Positions 50,319 to 58,571 are shown, counted from the first letter of the stretch. The stretch: DNA of 64,000 nt from Capillimicrobium parvum (GCF_021172045.1 NZ_CP087164.1:3782001-3846000); one strand, 5' to 3'. The notes: generated by a model not told the origin, from the letters alone. Translations and numbers: made by a program.

Positions 50319-51881
50319 ATGACCGAGTTGCACGAAGCCGCCGCCGCCACCACCGAGCGCCATCTGCCCTTCACCGGCGACGAGTACCTCGAGAGCCTGC
50401 GCGACGGCCGCGAGATCTGGATCTACGGCGAGCGCGTCGACGACGTCACCACGCATCCCGCGTTTCGCAACTCCGCCCGGTCGATCGCACGCCTCTACGA
50501 CGCAATGCACGACCCGCAGCACCGCGACCGCCTGACCGCCCCCACCGACACCGGCAACGGCGGCTTCACCCACCCGCTGTTCAAGGCGGCGCGCACGAAG
50601 GACGACCTGCGCGCGTCGCGCGACGCGGTGCGCGTGTGGGCGGAGCTGACGTTCGGCTGGATGGGCCGGAGCCCCGACTACAAGGCGGCGATGCTGGGCG
50701 CGCTGGGCGGCGACCCGGAGTGGTATGGCGAGTACGCGGGCAACGCGCGCCGCTGGTACCGCGAGGGCCAGGAGAAGGTCCTGTACCTGGGACACGCGAT
50801 CGTCCCCCCGCCGGTCGACCGCGACCTGCCGCCCGACGACATCGCGGACGTCTACGTGCACGTCGAGGACGAGACCGACAACGGCCTGATCGTCAGCGGC
50901 GCCAAGGTCGTCGCGACGGGCTCGCCGCTCACGCACCAGGTGTTCATCTCGCACTTCGGCGTTCCGCTGCGCAAGAAGGCGTACGCGCTCGTCTTCCTGG
51001 CGCCGACGAACGCGCCCGGCGTGAAGTTCCTCTCGCGCGCGTCCTACGAGCTGGCCGCCGGCCGCGCGGCGAGCCCGTTCGACTACCCGCTCTCCAGCCG
51101 CCTCGACGAGAACGACTCGATCATCGTCTTCGACCGCGCGCAGATCCCGTGGGAGAACGTCCTCGTCTACGACGTCGACAAGTCGAACTCGTACGACGCC
51201 GAGTCCGGCTGGATCGGGCGCGCGCTGCTGCAGGCGGCGACGCGCATGACCGTCAAGCTCGAGTTCCTGTCGGGCCTGATGGCCAAGGCGCTCGACATCA
51301 AGGGCGGCGGCGACAGCCGGCAGCTGCAGGCTGCGTTCGGCGAGATCATCGTCTGCCGCAACGCGGTCGCGGCGATGGTCGACGGAATGATCGAGAGCCC
51401 GCAGCCGCAGCACGGCGGCGACGCACTGCTGCCCAACGAGTCCTATGGCACCGCGTACGCGGCGATGGCGCCGGTGATGTACCGGCGCGTCAAGGAGATC
51501 ATCCAGTCGACGGTCTCCTCGGGCCTCATCTACCTGAACTCCAGCGCGGTCGACTTCGACCAGCCGGAGATGCGCCGCCACATGGACCGCTTCATGCGCG
51601 GCACCGGCGGCATCACCGCCGAGGAGCGCTCGAAGACGATGAAGCTCTTCTGGGACGCGATCGGCAGCGAGTTCGGCGGCCGCCACGAGCTCTACGAGCT
51701 CAACTACTTCGGGCCCCCGGAGCTCAACCACCTCGGCATGATGGAGATCGCCAAGCACGACGGCTCGATCGAGCAGTGGCGCGGCCTCGTCGACCGCTGC
51801 ATGGCCGACTACGACCGCAGCGGCTGGACCGCGCCCGATCTCATCAACCCGACGGACATCTCCGCGGTTCGCCGCGGCTGA
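50319..51881 (+). CDS. HpaB-type FADH2-dependent aromatic monooxygenase, copy 1
   Basis: 520 residues of the 4-hydroxyphenylacetate 3-hydroxylase (large component) family, which hydroxylates phenolic rings with reduced FAD delivered by a separate reductase. Signatures: TGDEYLESLRDGREIWIYGE, TDTGNGGFTHPLF, FDYPLSSRLDENDS, and RFMRGTGGITAEERSKTMKLFWDAIGSEFGGRHELYE. Nearly the same as 58720-60285 over long stretches. ATG with CGGAGAGG upstream. No HpaC-type reductase in the window. Divergent from binding protein paralogue 3, as though import and hydroxylation of one compound were controlled together. Confidence 0.9.
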   Translation: MTELHEAAAATTERHLPFTGDEYLESLRDGREIWIYGERVDDVTTHPAFRNSARSIARLYDAMHDPQHRDRLTAPTDTGNGGFTHPLFKAARTKDDLRASRDAVRVWAELTFGWMGRSPDYKAAMLGALGGDPEWYGEYAGNARRWYREGQEKVLYLGHAIVPPPVDRDLPPDDIADVYVHVEDETDNGLIVSGAKVVATGSPLTHQVFISHFGVPLRKKAYALVFLAPTNAPGVKFLSRASYELAAGRAASPFDYPLSSRLDENDSIIVFDRAQIPWENVLVYDVDKSNSYDAESGWIGRALLQAATRMTVKLEFLSGLMAKALDIKGGGDSRQLQAAFGEIIVCRNAVAAMVDGMIESPQPQHGGDALLPNESYGTAYAAMAPVMYRRVKEIIQSTVSSGLIYLNSSAVDFDQPEMRRHMDRFMRGTGGITAEERSKTMKLFWDAIGSEFGGRHELYELNYFGPPELNHLGMMEIAKHDGSIEQWRGLVDRCMADYDRSGWTAPDLINPTDISAVRRG

Positions 51882-51889
51882 GAGCGGCT

Positions 51890-51918
51890 GCGCGCCGCGG
51901 TCGGCATCCGCGGCGCGC
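51890..51918. terminator. bidirectional terminator-like hairpin
   Basis: GCGCGCCGCGG (51890-51900) and CCGCGGCGCGC (51908-51918), perfect over 11 bp with a 7-nt loop, right after the HpaB-type gene and facing the convergent MetE-like gene. Confidence 0.65.
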
Positions 51919-51998
51919 GACTAGCGATCTCACCCGGCAGCACGAGCAGCGGCGCGCCGGCACCGGCCCGGCGCACGCGGGTCTCGAGCCCGCCGGCG

Positions 51999-53186
51999 TC
52001 AGCGGCCCCAGACGCGGTCGGCCACGCGGCCGATCAGCTCGAGCTTGCGCCACTGGGCATCCTCGGCGCTGACGAGGTGGTCGCCGTAGATGCTGGCGAA
52101 CCCGCACTGCGGACAGATCGCCAGCTGCTCGATCGACAGATGCTCGGCGGCCGCCTCGATGCGACGCACGATCTCGTCCTCGTCCTCGAGCTCCGGCGTC
52201 TTGGTGGAGACGACGCCCATCGCCATGATCCGGTCCTTGGGCACGTGCTTGATCGGGGAGTAGTCGCCCTCGCGGCCGATGTCCTCCCACTCGAACAGGA
52301 ACCGCTCGTGCGGCAGCTCGGTGAAGATGCGCTCGGCGATCGGGGCCAGCGAGCCACTCCAGAAGCCGCCCTCGAAGTTGCCGCGGCACAGGTGCAGCGC
52401 GACGGTGACGTCGTCGGGGATGCCCTTCGCCACCGCGGCGTCGGCGGCCAGCGCCTTGTCGAGCAGCGTCTGCTCGGTCTCCCCTTCACCGCGGGCAAGC
52501 TCGATCATCGAGCCGAGGCTGCTGGTCGACTCGGCGACCAGCGCCGGGTAGAGCGGGAAGTCGAACTGGATCCAGCGCGCGCCGGCGGCGATCGTCTCGT
52601 CGACGAGGCGCCTGGTGATCGCGACCACGTCCTCGAGCAACGCCGCGTGCGTCGAGTACGCACCGCCGCCCAGCTCGATGAAGTCCGTCAGGAAGTACGA
52701 GGGCGCGGGCAGCGTGATCTTGAACGGGAAGCCGCCCGCGACCGAGCGCATGAACGCGGCCTCCTCGGCGGCGGGCGCGTACGCCTTGCGGATGCGATCG
52801 GCGAACACCGGCTCGCCGAAGTTCTCGTAGACATCGCCCTGCTCGTTCTCGGCGATCAACCGGCTCCCGGGCTGCGCGAGCCCGTCGACGGAGTCGTAGA
52901 AGCTGCCGATGAACGTGCTGCGCCGCAGCTCGCCGTCGGTGACGACGTCGAGGCCGGCGTCGATCTGGCGCTGCACCGCCGCACGCGAGGCCGCGTCGGC
53001 GAGCCGGTTGAGCTCGGCGATGCGCTCCGCGCGGGTGTCGAGCACGAGCGGCCGGACGTACGTGTTGGATCCCTCGAAGATCTTGTCGATCTGCGCGGTG
53101 ATCTGCGGGTTGCGCAGCAGGCTGCCGACGGGCTCGGCGCGCGCGACGGTACGTGCCGTGCGGGCGGCGGGGGCGGTGGTGCTCAT
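51999..53186 (-). CDS. MetE C-terminal-domain-like zinc methyltransferase, copy 4
   Basis: 395 residues. Zinc site intact: LHLCRGN, LFEWEDIG, CPQCGFAS. AEPVGSLLRNPQ is the first strand. Lies 7 bp after the MoaF-like gene in a four-gene operon (P450, XRE/cupin, MoaF-like, MetE-like). The SLGSMIELARGEGE insertion is not in the other copies. Its pairing with P450 and MoaF differs from the other copies, which suggests each MetE-like protein serves a different pathway with the same type of chemistry. Confidence 0.8.
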   Translation of the reverse strand: MSTTAPAARTARTVARAEPVGSLLRNPQITAQIDKIFEGSNTYVRPLVLDTRAERIAELNRLADAASRAAVQRQIDAGLDVVTDGELRRSTFIGSFYDSVDGLAQPGSRLIAENEQGDVYENFGEPVFADRIRKAYAPAAEEAAFMRSVAGGFPFKITLPAPSYFLTDFIELGGGAYSTHAALLEDVVAITRRLVDETIAAGARWIQFDFPLYPALVAESTSSLGSMIELARGEGETEQTLLDKALAADAAVAKGIPDDVTVALHLCRGNFEGGFWSGSLAPIAERIFTELPHERFLFEWEDIGREGDYSPIKHVPKDRIMAMGVVSTKTPELEDEDEIVRRIEAAAEHLSIEQLAICPQCGFASIYGDHLVSAEDAQWRKLELIGRVADRVWGR

Positions 53187-53193
53187 GGGGTCC

Positions 53194-53970
53194 TCACAGT
53201 CCCTCGTAGGTGGTCTCGTTGAGCAGCGTGGCGATGGAGCCGGTGCGGATCTGCAGGGCGCGGCCGGTCTCCTTCTCCCAGCCGAACAGGCGGCCGGTCG
53301 CCCGGCCCGCCTCGAGATCGAGCGTGATGGCCCCGTTGAACGGCTGTGCGCGCTCGTGCCAGGAGAACAGGTACAGGCGGTCGGCGAGTTTGTAGGCGTC
53401 GGTGTAGTCGACGTCGGCGATGCCCGCCTCGGGGCCCTCGAGCCCCTGGTAGGCGTAGGTGCGGTGGCTGAGGTAGATGTGCTCGAACGCGTGGGTGTCG
53501 CTGTAGCGGTGATGGACGCGCCTGCCGACGAGCTCATGCGTGCGCTCGAAGCGCTCGCCGATCGGCCCGCCCACGCCGGCCTGGCCGAAGGTCGTCACCT
53601 CGCGAACGCCGTCGCCGTCGTCGACGAGCCGCGTGAGGTTGAGGATCGCGCGCGCGTGCGCGAGGTCGAGGACGGCGAGCAGGCTCGTGCGCTCCTCCAG
53701 GCGCCCGATCACCACCAGATACAGGTCGGGGCGCAGCTCGATCGCCTCATAGTCATCGGTGCCGGACAGGCCCCAGAGCTGCTCGACATCGCTGCTCCAC
53801 GTCAGCTGCGCCTCGCTGTCGAAGCGCACGTCGATCACCGAGCCGTCCTTCATGTGCAGCGCGAGCCTCCGGCCGGCGAGTGCGTCCGTGGGCTCCGGCC
53901 GGTACGCGTCGTGGTTGTCGAACTGCTCGGAGAGCGGGATGACGTCGGTGGCGAGGGTGGGTTCGGTCAT
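53194..53970 (-). CDS. MoaF-like protein
   Basis: 258 residues with the two MoaF domains: an N-terminal lipocalin-like part (LALHMKDGSVIDVRFDSEAQLTW) and a C-terminal part (ELVGRRVHHRYSDTHAFEHIYLS, GLEGPEAGIADVDYTDAYKLADRLYLFSWHE). MoaF is named from molybdenum-related operons, but its function is not settled and the fold suggests ligand binding. ATG 53970 overlaps the XRE/cupin gene stop in ATGA. Here it could bind a pathway intermediate for the P450 or the MetE-like protein. Confidence 0.75.
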   Translation of the reverse strand: MTEPTLATDVIPLSEQFDNHDAYRPEPTDALAGRRLALHMKDGSVIDVRFDSEAQLTWSSDVEQLWGLSGTDDYEAIELRPDLYLVVIGRLEERTSLLAVLDLAHARAILNLTRLVDDGDGVREVTTFGQAGVGGPIGERFERTHELVGRRVHHRYSDTHAFEHIYLSHRTYAYQGLEGPEAGIADVDYTDAYKLADRLYLFSWHERAQPFNGAITLDLEAGRATGRLFGWEKETGRALQIRTGSIATLLNETTYEGL

Positions 53971-54551
53971 GAGTTCCTCTCGTGGTGTGCGACGGTGAGG
54001 ACGGCCCAGACGCGCGCGGTCCCGGGGCCGAGGCCCTCCCAGCGGTGCGGACGGTCGCCCGGGTAGACGGCGTAGTCGCCCTCGGCGAGCTCGGCCTGCT
54101 GGTCGATCGGCCCGGCGGCGATCCGCCCCGAGCGCACGATCACGTGCTCCCACGACCCCTCGCCATGCGTGGCCGACACCTCGGCGTGGCCCGCCGGCAG
54201 CGTGAGGTCGTGGACCTCCACGAGGAGGCGGTCGCGCGACATCACGTTGACCAGCCGCGCCGGGCCGGCGTCGTCGCCGATGTCGAGCCCCTCATGGGCG
54301 CGGACGACCTCGATGCCGACCAGCGACGCGGCGAACAGCTCGGGCAGCGGGACGGCGAGCGCGGCCGCCAGCGTGGCGAGCGTGTCGAGGGTCGGGTTGG
54401 CCGCGCCGGTCTCCAGCTTGGACAGCGTGCCCTTCGACATGCCGGCCCGGGCGGCCAGCTGCCCCAGGCTCATGCCGTGGCGGGCGCGCAGGACGCGGAC
54501 GTTCGTGGCGACGTTCGTGGCGGCGGAGCCGAGGGCGGCGGCCTCCGCCAT
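53967..54551 (-). CDS. XRE-cupin transcriptional regulator
   Basis: 194 residues: helix-turn-helix of Cro/CI type (about 18-72, LGQLAARAGMSKGTLSKLETGAANP) and a C-terminal cupin (about 110-190, HRWEGLGPG). Such regulators sense small molecules in the cupin and often repress their own operon. Start ATG at 54551 overlaps the P450 stop by one base. Likely controls the P450-MoaF-MetE unit and the divergent Rieske ferredoxin. Confidence 0.88.
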   Translation of the reverse strand: MAEAAALGSAATNVATNVRVLRARHGMSLGQLAARAGMSKGTLSKLETGAANPTLDTLATLAAALAVPLPELFAASLVGIEVVRAHEGLDIGDDAGPARLVNVMSRDRLLVEVHDLTLPAGHAEVSATHGEGSWEHVIVRSGRIAAGPIDQQAELAEGDYAVYPGDRPHRWEGLGPGTARVWAVLTVAHHERNS

Positions 54552-55744
54552 CACGCGTCCCAGCGGACGTACAGCTGCTTGGGGGCGCGGAACGCGAAGC
54601 CGGTGACGACCGGCTCGCGATCGGGGTCCAGGCGCAGGCCGGGCAGCGCGGGCAGGAGCTCCTCGAGCGCGATGCGCTCGAGCTGGCGCGAGAAGTAGTG
54701 CCCCGAGCAGAAGTGCTCGCCGTTGCCGAAGGACATGTGCGACTGCCGGGGCCGGTCGATGTCGAACTCGTCGGGACGCTCGAAGCGGGCCGGGTCGCGG
54801 TTGGCCGACGACAACACGATCTCGACGACATCGCCCTCGGGGATCGACACGCCGTCGAGCTCGAGGTCGCATGCGGCCTGGCGCTCGGTCCAGCCGATCG
54901 GCGCGATCCAGCGCAGCCCCTCGGTGACCGCCGTGGGCACGAGCGAGACGTCGGCGGCCACGCGGGCCAGTTGGTCGTCGGAGCGGCCGAGCAGGCCGAG
55001 CATCGTGGAGCCGGCGGCATGGCCCGGCTCCTGCATGCCGCCGAGCAGGATCACCTTCAGCGACGGGAGCACCTGGGCGGGCGTGCGAGGGTCGCCCTCG
55101 GGGCGCCCGCCATGGAGCATGTGCGAGAGCATGCTCTCGTCCGGCTCGCGTGTGAGCCGCTCGAGCAGCGGCACGATGCGCTCCTCGATCTCCGTCGTCA
55201 CCGCGTCGGCGCGGGCGAGCTTGGCCGGATCGAGCTCCGAGCTCGAGATCCCGACGTTGAGCTCATGGAACCAGCGTCGCAGCGTGTCGTCGTCGACGCC
55301 GAGGCCGAGCAGGTCGCCGAGGCCGCGCACGCTCACCGGCTCGAAGAACTCGCTCATCAGCTCGGCCTCGCCGCGGCCCTCGAGCGCGGAGAGGCGCTCG
55401 AGGGCCACCGGCCGGACCAGATCGTCGATATAGCCGTTGACCGCGCGCGGGCGCAGCAGCGGGTCGACGCCGTCGCGCAGGTCGCGGTGCTCGTCGCCGC
55501 TCGTGGCGAGGATGTTCGGCTCACCGAAGACGCGGTTGAGCGTCGGGTGGTTGGCGGCGGAAGCGAAGCGGTCCGTGTCGGTGCCGGCCGTCCAGCACTC
55601 GTCCCAGCGGGTGACGAGCCAGGCGTTCGCCCAGGGCAGCCAGGCGACCGGCGCCTCGTCGCGAAGCCGGGCGTACGCGGGGTACGGGTCGGCGTGGAGG
55701 CTGTCCGGCGTGATGTCGTCGATCCAGTTGACGGTCGAGCGCAT
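54551..55744 (-). CDS. cytochrome P450, first gene of P450-XRE-MoaF-MetE operon
   Basis: 397 residues. Heme loop FGNGEHFCSG (Cys346), ExxR in EGLR. The I-helix is atypical: LLGGMQEPGHAAG instead of AGxDTT, with Glu-Pro in place of the acid-threonine pair. A similar pattern is found in some P450s that act on N- or O-alkyl groups or that have an unusual oxygen activation. The divergent Rieske-type ferredoxin at 55848 could be its electron donor, though P450s normally use other ferredoxin types. Confidence 0.9.
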   Translation of the reverse strand: MRSTVNWIDDITPDSLHADPYPAYARLRDEAPVAWLPWANAWLVTRWDECWTAGTDTDRFASAANHPTLNRVFGEPNILATSGDEHRDLRDGVDPLLRPRAVNGYIDDLVRPVALERLSALEGRGEAELMSEFFEPVSVRGLGDLLGLGVDDDTLRRWFHELNVGISSSELDPAKLARADAVTTEIEERIVPLLERLTREPDESMLSHMLHGGRPEGDPRTPAQVLPSLKVILLGGMQEPGHAAGSTMLGLLGRSDDQLARVAADVSLVPTAVTEGLRWIAPIGWTERQAACDLELDGVSIPEGDVVEIVLSSANRDPARFERPDEFDIDRPRQSHMSFGNGEHFCSGHYFSRQLERIALEELLPALPGLRLDPDREPVVTGFAFRAPKQLYVRWDA

Positions 55745-55771
55745 GGGTCGGTCCTTGTGTTCACCAGGATG

Positions 55772-55781
55772 AACGATCGTT
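55772..55781. promoter_or_regulatory. palindrome AACGATCGTT in divergent region
   Basis: Perfect 10-bp palindrome 28 bp upstream of the P450 start, a possible XRE operator. A wider inverted pair, CATTCC (55796-55801) and GGAATG (55826-55831), lies between it and the ferredoxin ATG. Confidence 0.35.
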
Positions 55782-55847
55782 TCCTACTACAACACCATTC
55801 CAGGTGCAGACGACGCCGTCAACCCGGAATGAGAACAGGATCGTCCG

Positions 55848-56171
55848 ATGACCGACCACTGGACCGAGCTTGAGCTGCTGGACGAGCCGAGCGACGACGA
55901 GGTGCTCGGGGCCCGCGCCGGTGACCGCGCACTGGTCGCGGTTCGCCACCAGGGCGCCTGGCGCGTGTTCGCGGACAGGTGCACCCACGCGGAGTGCGCG
56001 TTCACCGACTACGCCGAGGTCGTCGCCGAAGACGGGGTGATCGTCTGCAACTGCCACGGCGCCGAGTTCCGCCTGGCCGACGGGTCGGTGGCTCTCGAGC
56101 CGGCCGAGATCCCGCTCACCCTGCTCGAGGTGCGCGAGCGGGACGACCGGCTCGAAGTGAGGCTGGATTAG
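55848..56171 (+). CDS. Rieske-type [2Fe-2S] ferredoxin
   Basis: 107 residues. Cluster ligands Cys45-x-His47 and Cys67-x2-His70 (CTHAEC...CNCHGAEF), the size and spacing of the soluble ferredoxins of ring-hydroxylating dioxygenases. Start ATG 55848, tightly before the body of the domain. Divergent from the P450 operon and convergent with an HpaB-type gene (4-nt overlap of stops). It may serve the P450, or the alpha-only Rieske oxygenase at 23188, which lacks a local ferredoxin. Confidence 0.9.
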   Translation: MTDHWTELELLDEPSDDEVLGARAGDRALVAVRHQGAWRVFADRCTHAECAFTDYAEVVAEDGVIVCNCHGAEFRLADGSVALEPAEIPLTLLEVRERDDRLEVRLD

Positions 56172-57754
56172 CCCGTGACGCGGCGCCGGACGACGCTCAC
56201 GTCACCCGGATCGACGAGATCGCCGGCGGTCCAGCCGTCGAGGTCGTACTCGGTCATGCAGCCTTCGACCATCTCCTGGCAGTGCTCCAGGAGACCGCTC
56301 GCCTGCGCGCCCCAGAGCGACCGCATGCGGTTGGTGCGGCGCGGCGCGCCGTAGTTGAGCTCGTAGAGCTCGTGGCGGCTGCCGAACTCCGAGCCGATCG
56401 CGTCCCAGAGCAGCTTCATCGTCTTGACCCGGTCGGGCGCCGCCATGCCGTGCGACCCGCGATAGAACCGATCGAGGACCGGGCGCAGCTGCTCGTTGTG
56501 GAAGTCGGCGGCGTTGGAGTTGAGATAGATCAGGTTCGACCCGACGGTCTCCTCGATGAGCTGGCGGATGCGGACATATGCCTGCGACGCCATGTGCAGG
56601 TACACCACGCCATACGACCCGTCCGGCTGCACGGCGTCGCCGGCCCACGGGTGGGCGTTCTCGATCATACCGTCGGTCAGCCCGGCAAAGAGGTTGCGCC
56701 ACATCAGCAGCTCCCCCAGCGCCTCCTGACCGGCTGCCGTCGTCTCGGTCCCGTTGACCGCCTGCGCCCGGGCGAACAGGCCGGCGAGGAACTCGAGCTT
56801 GACCGTGAAGCGCACGACCGCCTGGAAGGCGAGGCGCTCGACGAACCCAGAGCCCTGCATCCAGGCGTTCGCGACCTCGGCGCCGTAGCAGAAGACGTCC
56901 TCCCACGGGACGAGCGCCCGCTCGAGGATCAGCACGGAGTCGTTCTCGTCGAGGCGGCTGGACAGCGGGTAGTCGAAGGGGCTTCCCACGGTCGCCGCCT
57001 GGAACTCGTAGGACTGGCGCGCGACGAGCTTGACGCCCGGGGTGTCCATGCCCACCGCGAACACGAGGCCGAACGCGTCCTTGCGCACCGGGGCGCCGTA
57101 GTGGGCGACGAAGTTCGCCTGCGTCAGCGCCGCGTTGGTCGCCACCATCTTGGCGCCGCTGACGATGAGTCCCGCATCAGTCTCCTCGTCGACGTGCATG
57201 TAGACGTCCGGCACCTCGTCGGGCGACAGGTGCCGATCGACGGGCGGATGGACGATCGCATGGTCGAGGTACATGACCCGCTCCTGGGCCATGCGATACC
57301 AGCGCTCGGCGTTGGCCTCGTAGTCCTCGTAGAACGCCGAGTTGGCCCCGAGGGTGCCGAGAAACGACGCCTTGTAGTCGGGCGTGCGCCCCATGAACCC
57401 GTAGCCCATCTGCTGCCAGGCGCGGATCGCGGCGCGCGACGCACGCAGGTCGTCCTTGCTGCGCGGCGTGCGGAAGAACGGGTGCGTGAACCCGCCGTTG
57501 CCCGTGTCGGTGGGGCCCGTCAACACAGCGCGCCGGCTCTCATCGTGCAGCGCGTCGTAGAGCCGAGCCACGGAGCGCGCGCCGTTGCGAAAGGCGGGAT
57601 GCGCGGTGACGTCGTCGACCCGTTCGCCGTAGATCCAGACCTCGCGGCCGTCGCGCAGGCTCTCGAGGTACTCGTCGCCGGTGTACGGACGTGCTACAGG
57701 CGACGAACCGCTGTCGTCGGGCCGGCGCGGCTCCTGCTCGCTGCTGAGGCTCAT
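56168..57754 (-). CDS. HpaB-type FADH2-dependent aromatic monooxygenase, copy 2
   Basis: 528 residues, same family as 50319 and 58720 but clearly more diverged: TGDEYLESLRDGREVWIYGE and TDTGNGGFTHPFF are kept, while the C-terminal half differs (MWRNLFAGLTDGMIENAHPW, RGSHGMAAPDRVKTMKLLWDAIGSEFGSRHELYE). Probably another substrate. The gene has its own upstream palindrome at 57806-57820. Its stop overlaps that of the convergent ferredoxin gene. No reductase partner nearby. Confidence 0.9.
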   Translation of the reverse strand: MSLSSEQEPRRPDDSGSSPVARPYTGDEYLESLRDGREVWIYGERVDDVTAHPAFRNGARSVARLYDALHDESRRAVLTGPTDTGNGGFTHPFFRTPRSKDDLRASRAAIRAWQQMGYGFMGRTPDYKASFLGTLGANSAFYEDYEANAERWYRMAQERVMYLDHAIVHPPVDRHLSPDEVPDVYMHVDEETDAGLIVSGAKMVATNAALTQANFVAHYGAPVRKDAFGLVFAVGMDTPGVKLVARQSYEFQAATVGSPFDYPLSSRLDENDSVLILERALVPWEDVFCYGAEVANAWMQGSGFVERLAFQAVVRFTVKLEFLAGLFARAQAVNGTETTAAGQEALGELLMWRNLFAGLTDGMIENAHPWAGDAVQPDGSYGVVYLHMASQAYVRIRQLIEETVGSNLIYLNSNAADFHNEQLRPVLDRFYRGSHGMAAPDRVKTMKLLWDAIGSEFGSRHELYELNYGAPRRTNRMRSLWGAQASGLLEHCQEMVEGCMTEYDLDGWTAGDLVDPGDVSVVRRRVTG

Positions 57755-57805
57755 GCGGTCTGCTCTCCTCCGCTCGCGCGGCCGTATCAGCGCCGCTCAC
57801 TCATA

Positions 57806-57820
57806 TGTACGCTGCGTACA
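57806..57820. promoter_or_regulatory. palindrome TGTACG-CTG-CGTACA, candidate TetR operator
   Basis: Perfect 6-bp arms around CTG, 52 bp upstream of the HpaB-type gene start and 69 bp beyond the stop of the TetR gene at 57889. Shape and position suit a TetR repressor site. Confidence 0.55.
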
Positions 57821-57888
57821 CAACAGGTGGCCCGGCAGCGTACGCCGTCGGTGGCGCCGATGCAAGCGGAGGGCGGGACGGGCTCAGA

Positions 57889-58446
57889 TCAGCCGGCGAG
57901 CACCCGCCGGAAGTCCGGCTCGATGCTGTGCGCCGGCATCGGCTCGTGCAGCACCACGGACTCCGCCAACATGCCCTCGACCATGTGGATGAGCACCCGG
58001 GCCGTCCGCGCGTCCGTGAAGCGGCCGATGAGCGCCTCGGTGTCGTCGACCCAGCGCCGCGCGCTCGCCGCGAGCGCCGGGCGCTGGCGCGCCGCCAGGA
58101 AGAGCTCGTAGTCGAACAGCAGCCGCTCGCGATCGTGGACGGTCAGGTGCTCGATCAGCTGCGCCAGCGCGCCCGCGAGGTCCTCGTGCGGGCCGAACCG
58201 CTCGAGCGCCTGAGCGAGCATCTCGCGGTCCGCGGACTGCGCGAGCTCGACCGCGCTGTTGAGCAGATCGTCCTTGCCTGCGAAGTGATACGTGGTCGAC
58301 CCGAGCGGCACGTCGGCTTGCCTGGCGACGGCACGATGGGTCAGGCCATCGATGCCATCGCGCGCCACGACGGCGATCGCCGCGCGCGCGATCCGGTCGC
58401 GACGCTCGGGATCATGGCGTCGTCGCCGCCGCGCCGTTGAGGCCAT
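57889..58446 (-). CDS. TetR-family regulator
   Basis: 185 residues; helix-turn-helix in AVVARDGIDGLTHRAVARQADVPLGSTTYHFAGKDDLL. A paralogue of 48556-49119. ATG at 58446. Upstream lies the long divergent region with a promoter for the HpaB-type copy 3; downstream is HpaB copy 2, so the gene sits between two members of one enzyme family that it may control. Confidence 0.87.
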   Translation of the reverse strand: MASTARRRRRHDPERRDRIARAAIAVVARDGIDGLTHRAVARQADVPLGSTTYHFAGKDDLLNSAVELAQSADREMLAQALERFGPHEDLAGALAQLIEHLTVHDRERLLFDYELFLAARQRPALAASARRWVDDTEALIGRFTDARTARVLIHMVEGMLAESVVLHEPMPAHSIEPDFRRVLAG

Positions 58447-58530
58447 GGCGCCCACGCTACTCGCACTCCCCGCCAGATCGTCGCCCGCGATCCTCCCCGG
58501 CCAAGACGCACACGGTCGTCGGTCGATTGC

Positions 58531-58543
58531 TGAATATCGGTAT
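58531..58543. promoter_or_regulatory. operator-like element (regulon motif), site 9a
   Basis: TGAATATCGGTAT, reverse complement ATACCGATATTCA; it keeps the CGATATTC core. It ends at the start of the -35 box of the promoter at 58543-58571. Confidence 0.48.
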
Positions 58544-58571
58544 TGACGTTCGCTATTCGTAGACGCATAAT
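58543..58571 (+). promoter_or_regulatory. sigma-70-type promoter with operator in spacer
   Basis: TTGACG (58543-58548), 17-bp spacer, CATAAT (58566-58571), reading towards the HpaB-type gene at 58720. The spacer contains GTTCGCTATTCGTAG (58548-58562), a copy of the recurring element, so a bound regulator would cover the promoter. This leaves an untranslated leader of about 140 nt that contains the palindrome GCGATATCGC (58645-58654). Confidence 0.6.
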
